The notes: a model not told the origin generated them from the sequence alone. Positions 10,907 to 20,670 are shown, counted from the first letter of the stretch. The stretch: 64,000 bases of DNA from Symbiodinium natans (GCA_905221605.1 CAJNDS010000390.1:47501-111500); one strand, 5' to 3'. Program-made: numbers and translations.

Positions 10907-10994
10907 GGGATGTTCCCCCTTGTACTAACAGTCCTTCATATGACCCCCTATTATAGTCCCTATTAAGGACTGTTAGTAGAAGGGGGAACATCCC
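10907..10994. mobile_element. Family-1 TIR element (88 bp)
   Basis: Terminal inverted repeats of about 30 bp with one mismatch, outer end GGGATGTTCCCCCTT and inner ACTAACAGTCCTT; the right end is its reverse complement. No coding capacity. Five relatives lie in this window. Confidence 0.8.
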
Positions 10995-11333
10995 AAAGAA
11001 TTACCCATAAAAGCCAGTTCATTCATCAGGAAGTTCTATTCATGAAGGTACAAGTCTTAGACTTAGTTCCCTGTGAACACCCTGAAAGGCCCAGGCTTGT
11101 GGATTCATCCACAGAAACCCTAAAACAGCCCCTAGAATACCGAAGTAGCCCCTAAAGAACCCCCTGAGGTTCCTGATAACGGTCCCTCCTTTAGTCCCTT
11201 GAGGGGTTTACCCATGAAACCCTATTTTCTGCCATGAGGAAGCGGAACTGGAAGTGGTACTCGCAGAGACTCCAAGCCCTTCCGCATGGCCTCACGCGCG
11301 GGTCTTGGGACGGGGGCGCTTGTGGGTTAAGCC

Positions 11334-11475
11334 CTAAACCCTAAACCCCTGAACCCCTAAACCCTAAACCCCTAAACCCCTAAACCCCTAAACCCCTAAA
11401 CCCCTAAACCCCTAAACCCCTAAACCCCTAAACCCCTAAACCCCTAAACCCTAAACCCCTAAACCCCTAAACCCT
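11334..11475 (-). repeat. CCCCTAAA variant array
   Basis: About 15 octamers CCCCTAAA with two canonical heptamers. The preceding island 11226-11320 has an open + frame (KRNWKWYSQRLQALPHGL) and may be an exon. Confidence 0.9.
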
Positions 11476-11735
11476 TCGTGTGTCTTCTTGACCCCCTACA
11501 CCCTAAACCCTAGCCCTAGACCCCCAAGCCCTAAACTGTTGGGGTTTGGGGTCCGGGTGGTGATCTTGGCGGATGTGATGCTCATTCGGTACACGTTGTA
11601 GGCATTCAAGGCGTGAAGCCTCTGTATTCTGAAACCCTAAACCCTAAACCCTAAACCCTAAACCCTCAACCCTAAACCCTAAACAGACCCTAACCTCCCC
11701 CCAAACCCTCGTAGCCTCAAGCCGGAAGAGTTCTT

Positions 11736-11830
11736 GCTGAGGTCTCAAGTAACCCTAAACCCTAAACCCTAAACCCTAAACCCTAAACCCTAAACCCTAT
11801 CCCTAAACCCTAAAAGCTGAGGTCTCAAGT
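11736..11830. repeat. Telomere-like tract with 15-bp flanking duplication
   Basis: GCTGAGGTCTCAAGT at 11736-11750 and again, identical, at 11816-11830. Between them are 65 bp of CCCTAAA repeats. AG|GT inside the duplication gives a seamless GT-AG intron at 11742-11821. Confidence 0.85.
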
Positions 11831-11838
11831 CGCCGCAG

Positions 11839-11893
11839 TCCCAAAATTCACTGGCGGCTCTCTCGAATGACGGCCGGATCTTCAGTCCGCATG
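11839..11893 (+). CDS. Putative exon
   Basis: Acceptor GCCGCAG|T; donor CATG|GTTTAG. Reads SQNSLAALSNDGRIFSPH. The stretch before the tract (near 11710-11741) reads PEEFLLRSQ, so the coding segment may extend across the tract in another frame. Confidence 0.35.
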
Positions 11894-12102
11894 GTTTAGG
11901 GCTTAGGGTTTTAGGATGATCTAGGGTTTAGGGTTTAGGGCTTAGGGTGTAGGGTTTTAGGATGTTTGAGGGGTTAAGGGTTCAGGGTACGTATAGGCAG
12001 AACTGCTCAGCGGTCGTTGTTAGCGTTAGTTTCTCAGGTTGTACTACTACTTGCTCAAAACCCCCCAAAACATAGAGGAGATTTCCCTTCGAAAGAAGCA
12101 TA

Positions 12103-12342
12103 TTGTCATGCTTGGGGGGGGTGCCTAAGCAAATAGTAGGCCCTGCCCCTTACGTCCGCTTAATTAGCCCGCTTAAACAAACACTGACAGGATCTACAAC
12201 TTGTTTAGTGGCATTCTACCTCTCATTTACTAATGTTGCTCTCATTTTGTTTTTATCAATTTTATCAATGATAACAAAGTTTATTGAGACCTCAATCCCA
12301 AACCCAATCCCAACCCCCGTGAAGCCGGAAAAAAAAAGTTAA
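12103..12342 (+). CDS. Small hydrophobic ORF of unknown origin
   Basis: About 79 codons, AT-richer than its surroundings, with one or two membrane-like stretches (LVAFYLSFTNVALILFLSIL) and a Pro-rich basic end (PNPIPTPVKPEKK). No clean splice borders and no ATG at its first codon. Could be an exon, a mobile-element remnant or inserted organelle-like DNA; I do not recognise it. Confidence 0.25.
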   Translation: MSCLGGVPKQIVGPAPYVRLISPLKQTLTGSTTCLVAFYLSFTNVALILFLSILSMITKFIETSIPNPIPTPVKPEKKS

Positions 12343-12464
12343 CCCTCAATCCTCAACCCTAAATCAGAGCTTCATACTCCCAAAGTACCCTAAACCCTAC
12401 ACCCAAAACCCTAAACCCTAAAACCTAAACCCGAAACCCTAAACCCTAAACTCTAAACCCTAAG

Positions 12465-12562
12465 CAGTTCCGGGCAGCAGGTGGCACGCCGCCTTCGCGA
12501 TCCGTTTCGGCCCTCAAGACGCTGCCCCAGAGGGGTGAGGGTTGGGGCAGGCCCTTGGGAAC
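12465..12562 (+). CDS. Putative exon
   Basis: Acceptor CCTAAG|C at the end of CCCTAAA repeats; donor AAC|GTTTAG. Phase 0: FRAAGGTPPSRSVSALKTLP then QRGEGWG. A second frame is also open. Confidence 0.35.
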
Positions 12563-13028
12563 GTTTAGGGTTTAGGGTTTAGGGTTAGGGTTTAGAGTTT
12601 AGAGTTTAGAGTTTGGGGGGTGGGGTGGGGGTCTGTTTGCATCGCGCCCTACACCCGAAACCCAAAAGCTGAAGGTTTGAACCCGAAACCCAAAACCTGA
12701 TACCTTGAACCCTATGCCCAAGACCGTAACCTGTGCACCTAAGCTAGAAACCTTAGAGGCCCGACCCGAAACTCTAAACCCTCAAATCTAAAGCCCCTTA
12801 CTAACCCTAAACCCTAAACCCCGAAAGCCCTGAATCGGAATTGTTCGGGGTTCGGTGGTCAAGTGGTAAACCCCAAACCCTAAACCCTAAACCCTCAACC
12901 CTCAACCCTAAACCCTAAACCCTAAACCCTAAACCCATCTTTCGAGCACTTCCACGCTGGGCTAGGCTGCGGCGTTTTGAAAGGTCAGTTCTTTTTTTAG
13001 TAGGCTTAGCGAGTTTGTGACCTCTCCA

Positions 13029-13130
13029 AAAGCCCTAAACCCTAAACCCTAAACCCTAAACCCTAAACCCTAAACCCTAAACCTTAAACCCTAAACCCTA
13101 AACCCTAAACCCTAAACCCTAAACCCTGAA
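13029..13130 (-). repeat. (CCCTAAA)n tract
   Basis: Fourteen units, one CCTTAAA. Short islands on each side (12945-12985, 13150-13190) share AGTCAGTTCTTT. Confidence 0.9.
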
Positions 13131-13338
13131 CCGTCCACCCGAACCCCTAAGTCAGTTCTTTATCAAAGCGCGCGGTGGAGGTCTTCGGCATGTCCCAACC
13201 ATAAACCCTAAATCCTAAACCCCCCTAAACACTAAGCCCTAAACCCTAAACCCTAAACCCAGCACTGCGCTTAAGCCCAAAACCCCAAACCCTACACCCT
13301 AAACCCTAAACCCGCCCTGGCCTTGAGTCACCACCCAG

Positions 13339-13531
13339 GATCCTGATCCCCGAAGTGCACACGACCCGCCGCCTGTGCAGCTTCCTCCAGAGGCTGCTGT
13401 GGAGTCAGCATCTCCGAAGCCAGGTATTGCGCAAGCAGTGACCCCGGGAAACCCTCCAGCTCAACAGCGCGTGCCCCATGATCTGCAGCGTTGCGCCGCA
13501 CGAAGCGCTGCTGAGATGCCCTTTTTGGGGG
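13339..13531 (+). CDS. Putative exon region
   Basis: Acceptor CACCCAG|G; donor GGGG|GTTTAG. One frame reads VHTTRRLCSFLQRLLWSQHL up to an internal CCAG|GTATTG donor. Another is open across the whole span (PPAQQRVPHDLQRCAARSAA). One exon or two with a short intron; frame unresolved. Confidence 0.35.
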
Positions 13532-13612
13532 GTTTAGGGCTTAGGCTCGAGAATCTCGAAGACCCTCAACTCTCAGCCCCTGTCAAAACAAAAGTTAGCA
13601 CCAGCGCTTGAA

Positions 13613-13680
13613 GCCCTAAACCCTAAACCCTAAACCCTAAACCCTAAACCCTAAACCCTAAACCCTAAACCCTAAACCCT
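13613..13680 (-). repeat. (CCCTAAA)n tract
   Basis: Nine units. From 13680 to 14230 there are further short CCCTAAA runs and small islands with no supportable gene. Confidence 0.9.
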
Positions 13681-14243
13681 TCAGTCCTCAGACCCCACTT
13701 GGTAGCTCAGTGGCGTGCCCCTATGGACCCCCTTTTTTGGTTCAGGGTATTTAGGGTTCATGATCCAAACTCAGAATCAGAAAGGGTGCCGTCATTGTCA
13801 TATGGTTACTGGGGCTCCCAAGCCTTAACCCCTAAACCCTAAACCCTAAACCCTAAACCCTAAACCCTAAACCCTAAACCCTTAAATTCCAAACGTACTC
13901 AGGGCACGAGCTTGAACGTACTTGAATTGTGAAAGCGCGTTGGGCTCCTTATCCCTATAAGCCCTTGACCGTAAACCCTAAACCCTAAACCCTAAACCAT
14001 AAACCCTAAACCCTAAACCCTAAACCCCAAGCCCTCAGCCCTTAACCCTAAACGCCTACTCAGTCCCCCAACATAGTACAAGCAGGTAGTTGATGATGCC
14101 GGTCGGGATTTAGGGTTTTGGGCCTGGGGGGGTCAATCTACGAACCTCACCCTAAACCCTAAACCCTAAACCCTAAATCCTAAACCCTAAACCCTACACC
14201 CTACACCCTAAACCCTAAACCCTAAACCCTAAACACCCTGCAG

Positions 14244-14302
14244 CTGAGGAGCCTGTCGAGGAGCCCGGATCTCAGATCAAGCGGAGGAGTTTGTCTTCTT
14301 TG
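14244..14302 (+). CDS. Putative exon
   Basis: Acceptor CCCTGCAG|C; donor TTTG|GTATTG. Reads EEPVEEPGSQIKRRSLSSL. Its 3' border region is copied twice more downstream (14365, 14440). Confidence 0.4.
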
Positions 14303-14305
14303 GTA

Positions 14306-14468
14306 TTGAAAGCGAAGATTGGTTCTTTAGGCTTTGGGGTTTAGGGTTTAGGGTTTAGGGTTTAGCGAAGATTGGTTCTTTAGGGTTTGGGGCTTTGGGT
14401 TTAGGGTTGAGGTGTTAGGGTGTAGGGCTTGGGGTTTGGGTTTGAAAGCGAAGATTGGTTCTGTAGGG
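14306..14468 (+). repeat. Three copies of a 22-bp segment separated by TTTAGGG repeats
   Basis: GCGAAGATTGGTTCTKTAGG occurs near 14313, 14366 and 14448, each followed by TTTGGGG/TTTAGGG units. Confidence 0.75.
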
Positions 14469-14580
14469 TTTGGGGCTTTGGGTTTAGGGTTGAGGGTTTA
14501 GGGTGTAGGATTTAGGGTTTGGGGTGTGGGGTTTAGGGTTTAGGGTTTAGGAGGTAGGGTCTAGGTTTTGGGGTTTCAAG

Positions 14581-14667
14581 GACTTCGCGCTCCGCGGTGT
14601 ATATTGGTGAGCTTGCAGTACTTCAGGATTTCGGGTACGGGTTTCGTTATGAGGAAGGACCATCGGC
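14581..14667 (+). CDS. Putative exon
   Basis: Acceptor GTTTCAAG|G; donor CGGC|GTGCTG. Reads SRSAVYIGELAVLQDFGYG then FRYEEGPSA, balanced in composition and free of repeat sequence. Phase does not match the exon at 14244, so an exon between them may be missed. Confidence 0.4.
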
Positions 14668-14918
14668 GTGCTGAGTGTGGAGACGGGGCGGGGTTTAGGT
14701 TTGGCTGTCCACCAGCTGAACAAGCCCCGCGGCTAATTCCTAAACCCTAAACCCCAAACCCTAAACCCTAAACCCTAAACCCTAAGCCTTCCCTAAGAAG
14801 GTTGCTCTGGATTGGGGCCCCCTTTAGAGGTACCGGAGACCAGACCAGCTCCCAACCCTACTTCATCCCTCTCCCTCAACAAAAAGTAACACATGGAGAC
14901 ACACATCTTCTACCGCAG

Positions 14919-15030
14919 GGGGGCCTCCTAAGGAAGCTCCCAACAAATTGGAGGAAACCGCTGGATCAGCCCTGAACCCGTGCACACCCCAAATCGCCGC
15001 CAGAGCTTTCGTTCTCCCTTTCGCCTACAG
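14919..15030 (+). CDS. Putative exon, chain 14919>15201>15395
   Basis: Good acceptor (CATCTTCTACCGCAG|G) and consensus donor CTACAG|GTACAG. Reads PPKEAPNKLEETAGSALNP then CTPQIAARAFVLPFAY. Two bases are left over, accepted by the next candidate. Confidence 0.5.
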
Positions 15031-15200
15031 GTACAGGCCTAGACCTTCCAAAACCCCTCAATCCCAACCATAAAACCCTCAACCCCTAAACCCTAAACCC
15101 TCAAGCCCCAAACCGGAAAAAACCAAATCTTAAACCCTAAACCCCAAACCCCAAACCCCAAACCCTAAACTCCAAACCCCAAACCCTAAACCCTGTGCAG

Positions 15201-15280
15201 AGGTCAGTCTCGCCTGGGGACCAGCCCCACCGCCCTCGACAACGGCACCCAGCCGCTGAGTGGGGGCCCTTGCGGACAGG
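15201..15280 (+). CDS. Putative exon, second of chain
   Basis: Acceptor CTGTGCAG|A; GC-type donor CAGG|GCTAGG. In phase with the preceding exon it reads GQSRLGTSPTALDNGTQPLS then GGPCGQ. Confidence 0.4.
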
Positions 15281-15394
15281 GCTAGGGTTTAGGGTTTAGG
15301 GTTTAGGGTTCAGGGTTTAGGGTTTAGGGTTTAGGGGTTAGGGTTTAGGGCTTAGGGCTTAGGGTTTAGGGTTTGGGGTTTAGGGTTCGGGAAG

Positions 15395-15443
15395 CACAAC
15401 AACAGGCAAGAAGCTCTGCAGCCATTATTTTGAGCCCTTCAGG
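15395..15443 (+). CDS. Putative exon, third of chain
   Basis: Acceptor GGGAAG|C; donor CAGG|GTTTCG. In phase it reads QQQARSSAAIILSPS, Gln/Ala/Ser-rich. Confidence 0.4.
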
Positions 15444-15666
15444 GTTTCGGGTTTATAGGGTTTAGGGTTTAGGGTTTAGGGTTTAGGGTTTAGGGTTTAG
15501 GGGGAAGCTTTTCAGGGTACTTATAGACTGTGATTAAACCAATTTTAAACTGTACGCAAAACCCACTTGCAAGCCCCCTTAAGCGCCCTGATGTGGTGAT
15601 GACTTTGGGGTTATACGTGCAGTCATTATTGGGTGAATAAGGTACCCTGAACCTTCAAACTTGTAG

Positions 15667-15758
15667 AGCCCCTCGTGGGTGTCCAAGTTGCCTGCGACTC
15701 GCGTCCGCTTGAGCACTGCACCCCCCTGCTAAAATACCAGGACCCGCCTTTTTCTCGG
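15667..15758 (+). CDS. Putative exon, chain 15667>15906
   Basis: Acceptor CTTGTAG|A; donor CTCGG|GTTTAG at the head of a TTTAGGG tract. Reads PLVGVQVACDSRPLEHCTP then LLKYQDPPFSR, ending in phase 0. Confidence 0.45.
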
Positions 15759-15905
15759 GTTTAGGGTTTAGGGTTTAGGGTTTAGGGTTTAGGGTTTAGG
15801 GTTTAGGGTTTAGGGAAAGCTCAGGGTTTAGGGTTTGGGTTGAGGGTTGAGGGTGTAGGGTTTAGGGTTTAGGGCTTAGGGTTTAGGATTCTTGGCTTTT
15901 CTTAG

Positions 15906-15956
15906 AAGCCGCTTTGCATCAAGAAAAGTGTATTCTTGTTCCTGGGCTACTCTTGG
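15906..15956 (+). CDS. Putative exon
   Basis: Acceptor GGCTTTTCTTAG|A; donor CTTGG|GTCGAG. Seventeen codons, phase 0 at both ends, reading KPLCIKKSVFLFLGYSW. Continues the frame of the exon ending 15758. Confidence 0.45.
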
Positions 15957-16543
15957 GTCGAGATGAACCCCCATGGCCCCAAGGCCCTCAATCCCAGTCC
16001 GTAACCCTGCATGCGGCTAAACCCTACACCCTAAGCCCTAAACCCTAACCCCAAACCCTAAACCCTAAAACCAACCTAAACAAGCCGGGGTAGCAAATCA
16101 TCCCTATGAAGCCGGGGAGGAGGGGGGGGATGGTTCCAGTCGAATAAAAGCCCCTAAGCTCAAGCCCTGGCGCCGAAACCCTGACTCCACCTATACCCTA
16201 ACATCCCTAAATCCTAAACCCCAGACCCTAAACTCCAAGCCCCAAACCCTCACATCCCTAACCCCAAACCCTAAACCCCAAACCCCAAACTCTACAGTTA
16301 ACTCCGAAAAGGTTGCATCAGGGCTTCAGGATGATTAGAGCTGGGATTCCCCCAATATACTTTTTGGGGTATGGGGATACGGATGTTCCAACCTATTTGG
16401 AGTTTACTGTAAGCCCTTACCAAGCAGTCCTGATTACTGCCCTAAACCCTAAACCCTACACCCTACACCCTAAACCCTAAACCCTAAACCCTAAACCCTA
16501 AACCCTAAACCCTAAACCCTAAACCCTAAACCCTAAACATAAG

Positions 16544-16606
16544 TAAGCGCCCGCGTGCGCTGAGGCCTGACAGGGCCAGGGTGCAGGCCCCAGGAGTTCC
16601 GCAAGG
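16544..16606 (+). CDS. Putative small exon
   Basis: Acceptor ACATAAG|T after a CCCTAAA tract; donor CAAGG|GTTTGG. Reads RPRALRPDRARVQAPGVPQ. Weakly supported. Confidence 0.3.
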
Positions 16607-17112
16607 GTTTGGGGTTTAGGGTCTTAGAGGGTTTAGGGTTTAGGGTTTAGGGTTTAGGATTAGGGTTTAGGGATAGGGTCCCGGTCTAGGGTCTAGGGTT
16701 TGGGCTATAGGGTTTGTAGTTTGGGTTTTGGGTTTGGGCTTTTGGGTTGAGAGTTTGTGGTTGTGGGGTTTTGGGCTTTAGGGTTTAGGGTCTACGGTCT
16801 AGGGTTTGGGTTTTAGTGTTTGTAGTTTGGGGTCAGGGTGTAGGGTTTAGGGTCTCGGGTCTAGGATTTGGGTTTTGGGGTTTACAGTTTGGGGTTTTGG
16901 GGTTTAGGGTTTGGGGTTTAGGGAATCGTGTTTGGGGTTAGGGTCCGGAGTTTAGGGTTTAGGGTTTTAGCCTCATTAATGAGCCACCACTAAGTCAACT
17001 GATCCTCCAAGTAGGGTTCAAGGTCTAGGGCCGTTTCGGGATTAGACTTAAGAGTTGTTCTTGAGCTTCCTTCGTGTCCTTCTTGGAACTGTATGTACGT
17101 CGAGTCCCTCCC

Positions 17113-17378
17113 CCGAACCCTAAACCCTAAACCCTAAACCCTAAACCCTAAACCCCTAACCCTTAACCCTTAAACCCTTAAACCCTTAGACCCTTAAACC
17201 CTTAGACCCTTAAACCCTTAAACCCTTAAACCCTTAGACCCTTAAACCCTTAAACCCTTAAACCCTTAAACCCTTAAACCGTTAAACCCTTAAACCCTTA
17301 AACCCTTAGACCCTTAAACCCTTAGACCCTTAAACCCTTAAACCCCTATACTCTAAACCCTAAGCCCCCCAACTCTAT
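17113..17378 (-). repeat. CCCTTAAA/CCCTTAGA variant array
   Basis: About 24 octamers CCCTTAAA with CCCTTAGA interspersed at nearly regular spacing, so a higher-order unit was amplified. Before it, 16610-16970 is degenerate TTTAGGG. Confidence 0.9.
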
Positions 17379-17387
17379 GGTTGGCAG

Positions 17388-17447
17388 CGAGGGCCCTCAG
17401 TATGGCCCCTATTAGCCTTGTTGCTCCCCCCGCCTCCCGCTCAGTTC
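17388..17447 (+). CDS. Putative hydrophobic exon, chain 17388>17552>17917
   Basis: Acceptor TTGGCAG|C; donor GTTC|GTCCCT. Exactly 20 codons, phase 0: GPSVWPLLALLLPPPPAQF, possibly a signal or membrane segment. Confidence 0.45.
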
Positions 17448-17551
17448 GTCCCTTTAGGGTTTAGGGTTTAGGGTTTAGGGTTTAGGGTTTAGGGTTTAGG
17501 GTTTAGGGTCTTCTTCCCTTCGGAGAAGGGCTCTCTTGTGCTTCTCCGTAG

Positions 17552-17716
17552 GTTTATCCCATCTGTTCGTATGCAAACCGACCCTGGAAACGCTGCTGGG
17601 GAGTCTTCGGTTGCGTGGGGCAGGGCAAGCGCTTGGACTCTGCGCAAACCCCAGAAGCCCTCAGAAATTCAAGTCGATGCCATGCTTACGCCCACTCCGA
17701 AGCCTTGACACCACCC
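17552..17716 (+). CDS. Putative 55-codon exon
   Basis: Acceptor GCTTCTCCGTAG|G; donor ACCC|GTAAAC. Phase 0 at both ends, open throughout, with VYPICSYANRPWKRCWGVFG then GQGKRLDSAQTPEALRNSSR. Continues the frame of 17388-17447. Confidence 0.55.
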
Positions 17717-17782
17717 GTAAACCCCAAACCCCAAACCCCCAAACCCCCAAACCCCCAACCCCAAACCCCAAACCCAACACCC

Positions 17783-17904
17783 TACACCCTACACCCTACA
17801 CCCTACACCCTAAACCCTAAACCCTAAACCCTAAACCCTAAACCCTAAACCCTAAACCCTAAACCCTAAACCCTAAACCCTAAACCCTAAACCCTAAACC
17901 CTAC
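17783..17904 (-). repeat. CCCTACA then CCCTAAA tract
   Basis: Five CCCTACA variants grade into about 13 pure CCCTAAA units. Confidence 0.9.
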
Positions 17905-17916
17905 GTCCGCTCCGAG

Positions 17917-17970
17917 GGGTGGCATGCGCTCCAAGAGCAACCTCTCCGTTGCGCAGGGATGCCCAGCCAA
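17917..17970 (+). CDS. Putative exon
   Basis: Acceptor CTCCGAG|G; donor CCAA|GTGGCT. Eighteen codons in phase 0, GWHALQEQPLRCAGMPSQ, following the exon ending 17716 in frame. Confidence 0.4.
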
Positions 17971-18375
17971 GTGGCTTTGGGGCTGGGTTCAGGGTTTAGG
18001 GTTTAGGGTTTAGGGTTTGGGGTTTAGGGTTTGGGGTTTAGGGTTTAGGGTTTAGGGTTTAGGGTTTGGGGTTTGGGGTTTTAGGGTTTGAGGTTTGGGG
18101 TTGGGGGTTTAGGAGTGGTGCAGGGCTCATATAGGCTCGCAGACCCTCACATTGCTTAGAGGCATCATAGAGGGCTCATCTTGTTCATGGGGTTCATCAA
18201 GGGTTTGGGGTTTCGGGTTCAGGGTTTGGTTTTTCATTGGGGTTCACAGGGCATTTTTGGCTCATGGGGCTCTCTGGAAGGTTCTTGGAGCTTGCCCTAA
18301 ACCCTAAACCCTAATTAAACTTTACCCTAACCCCTAAACCCTAAACCCTAAACCCTAAACCATTCTATCATATAA

Positions 18376-18620
18376 TATGAACGTTAATGACTTTGTGGGC
18401 AAGGTCCGAAAATTAGCGGGCAAGGTCCGAAAATCAGTGGGCAAGGTCCGAAAATCAGCGTGCCCATTTGCCTGCCCCACGACCTTGCCCACTGATTTTC
18501 AAACCCACGACCTTGCCCACTGTTTTTCGGACCAAAAATTAGCGGGCAAGGTTCGAAAGCTATGGGCAAGGTCCGAAAATTAGTGGGCAAGATTCGAGAA
18601 CTAGTGGGCAAAGGTCCGAC
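18376..18620. repeat. Minisatellite of about 21 bp with inverted copies
   Basis: Unit GGGCAAGGTCCGAAAATYAG three times, then two reverse-complement copies (18470-18535), then four direct copies. The array can fold into a large hairpin. Confidence 0.85.
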
Positions 18621-18684
18621 AAAATGAAGGCCACCGAACATTAGCCCCCCACCCCCCACCCCAACCGCCCCCCACCCCCACCCC

Positions 18685-18685
<1 letters not shown>

Positions 18686-18717
<32 letters not shown>
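18686..18717. repeat. Poly(C) tract, about 32 bp
   Basis: Uninterrupted C run following a C/A-rich stretch. The segment 18718-18870 shows no gene. Confidence 0.9.
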
Positions 18718-18879
18718 TTGAAGGTTCAGGGACGAGCGCGTAGGGTTCAAGAGTTTGGGTTGCGTGTGCAACTTTTTGTATCTTAAATGGTATGGGATTC
18801 TCTGGGTGGGTGGGTACTTTTCGGGCGCTTGAAAGGCTGCGAACCTCGTGAATGCTTGAACTTTGAGATGCTGAACCCT

Positions 18880-19146
18880 AAACCCTAAACCCTAAACCCT
18901 AAACCCTAAACCCTAAACCCTAAACCCTAAACCCTAAACCCTAAACGCCTTTCAGGGTTTCGGGTTGTCGAACTCAGACTTAGGGGTTTGGCTCTCAGCA
19001 GAGATCAGAGTTCGGAGGTTGAACTTTGCTGCGTCCACGGGATAAGCCCTACGAGGGCGCCCTAAACCCTAAACCCTAAACCCTAAACCCTAAACCCTAA
19101 ACCCTAAACCCTAAACCCTAAACCCTAAACCCTAAACCCTAAACCA
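18880..19146 (-). repeat. Two CCCTAAA tracts around a coding-like island
   Basis: Tracts at 18880-18946 and 19060-19146. The island between (18999-19061) reads RDQSSEVELCCVHGISPTRA after a CTCTCAG acceptor and may be an exon. Confidence 0.85.
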
Positions 19147-19549
19147 GTGTCCGCAGGTAGGTAGTCTCACCGGCTGGTCACGGCTCTAAGCAGTCAACCC
19201 TAACCCTAAAACCTAAAACCTAAGACTTAAAACCTAAAACCTAAAACCTAAACCCTAAATCCTCAACCCTAAACCCTAAACCCAGAACCCTAAACCCTAA
19301 ACCCTAAACCCTAAGCCCTAGTCAACAGGCTGAAGCCTAACGCAAAGCTTCTATAACTCAGAGCCGAATTCAAAATCGCAAGAGAACGCGCGCAGCCATG
19401 TAAAACCTTGAATTATATCACAAGTGGCTCAACATGACTCAGCTATCCCGACAAAGACGGGAGAACAAGCTGGGTCAAGCAGATTCCTAGAATCTGGTGC
19501 ACGCAGATGAACCACAGTTATCATGACTGAATAACAGAAAGCACAGGAC

Positions 19550-19740
19550 GCCTTCAAAGTACACTCGCAGGTATCGTCCTTATACAAAAAGTCAATTGTG
19601 ACAGGTATCGTCCCGACCAGTGAACATTTTCCGGAAACTTATACTATGGTCAGATGCCTTCAAACTACGCTCGCAGATATCGTCCATATACAAAAAGTCA
19701 GTTGCGAGAGGCATCGTCCCGACCAGAGAAAAGATCCGAA
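19550..19740 (+). repeat. Tandem duplication of about 106 bp
   Basis: CCTTCAAASTACRCTCGCAG, TATCGTCC, TATACAAAAAGTCA and CATCGTCCCGACCAG recur 106 bp apart (from 19551 and 19657) at roughly 85% identity by eye. Non-telomeric region 19330-19850. Confidence 0.75.
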
Positions 19741-19859
19741 AGCAATGTAGAAAAAACTGAAATGCACTGAAAGTACGTGCTGTTCCTTGGGGATCGAGCG
19801 CCAAATGCCTCTCTGAATGATCTGCTTCATGGCTTGTTGGGGACCGCTGTTCCTTGCAG

Positions 19860-20076
19860 CAAAAGGTGATTGCAAGGACCCTGCCGCGACCCCCTCGTTG
19901 CGCCGTGTTCATTAGGGATCTCTACAAAAAACCATGTTTGCAAGGACTTCCGCGTTTGGGAGTACTGGCAAAACATGTGGCCTATTTCATTCTCTGCGAC
20001 ATTCAACTTTTCTGCCGGCCTTTTGTTCTCTTAAAATCAACACGGCCCCTTCCATTCCCTAAAAGGGAACCATCAG
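19860..20076 (+). CDS. Putative long exon (217 nt)
   Basis: Acceptor CTGTTCCTTGCAG|C and consensus donor CATCAG|GTAGAG. Open throughout: VIARTLPRPPRCAVFIRDLY, LGVLAKHVAYFILCDIQLF and PFPKREPSG. Lies in one of the few long non-repetitive stretches. No family recognised. The opposite strand is also partly open upstream. Confidence 0.5.
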
Positions 20077-20247
20077 GTAGAGAAGTGGACATATTGCACG
20101 GCAAGACGGTTCAAGGTTTTGAGCTTGTGGTGTTCCCTAAGCCCTAAGCCCTGACACTGCCTGACATGTGAGCTCCTAACCCGGAAAGCCTCACATCTTC
20201 GCAAATCCAAGGCCCAAAAACCACTTAATGAAGCCTTAGCTACTGAA

Positions 20248-20352
20248 TATAGGGGTCGGAATCATTACTAGTAGTATTCCCTTATGGCTCCGTTATAAGT
20301 ATACTAGAAGAACCCCCAACACCCTATTCTAAGTATTCAGGCCCCTCTTTTG
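20248..20352 (+). mobile_element. Family-2 element without a telomere-like insert
   Basis: AGGGGTCGGAATCATTACTA, CCCTTATGG, ATACTAGAAGAACCCCC and CCCTATTCTAAGTATTCAGG in order. Serves as the uninterrupted form for the copies near 245 and 9795. Confidence 0.6.
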
Positions 20353-20495
20353 CTTGGTCCTGATTCCGGGTGGGGGCACAGTGTGGCACGACTGACACCC
20401 CAAACCCCCAAATTCTAACGCTAAACCCTAAACCCTAAACCCTAAACCCGAATCCCCAAACCCTAAACCCAAAACCCATAGCTGAAGCTCCTTCA

Positions 20496-20521
20496 CCCCC
20501 CCCCCCCCCCCCCCCCCCCCC
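20496..20521. repeat. Poly(C) tract, about 26 bp
   Basis: Uninterrupted C run between degenerate CCCTAAA sequence and a short GC-rich island. Confidence 0.9.
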
Positions 20522-20670
20522 GCGCCAAGGGAGGGGGGCAGCCCTAAGCGACAGCCGACCTCCGGCACCATCGGGACCCGAGACTGTTTAGGAGGGTTTA
20601 GGGTTTAGGGTTTAGGGTTGAGGGTTGAGGGTTTAGGGTTTAGGGTTTAGGGTATTCAAGGTTTAGGGTT

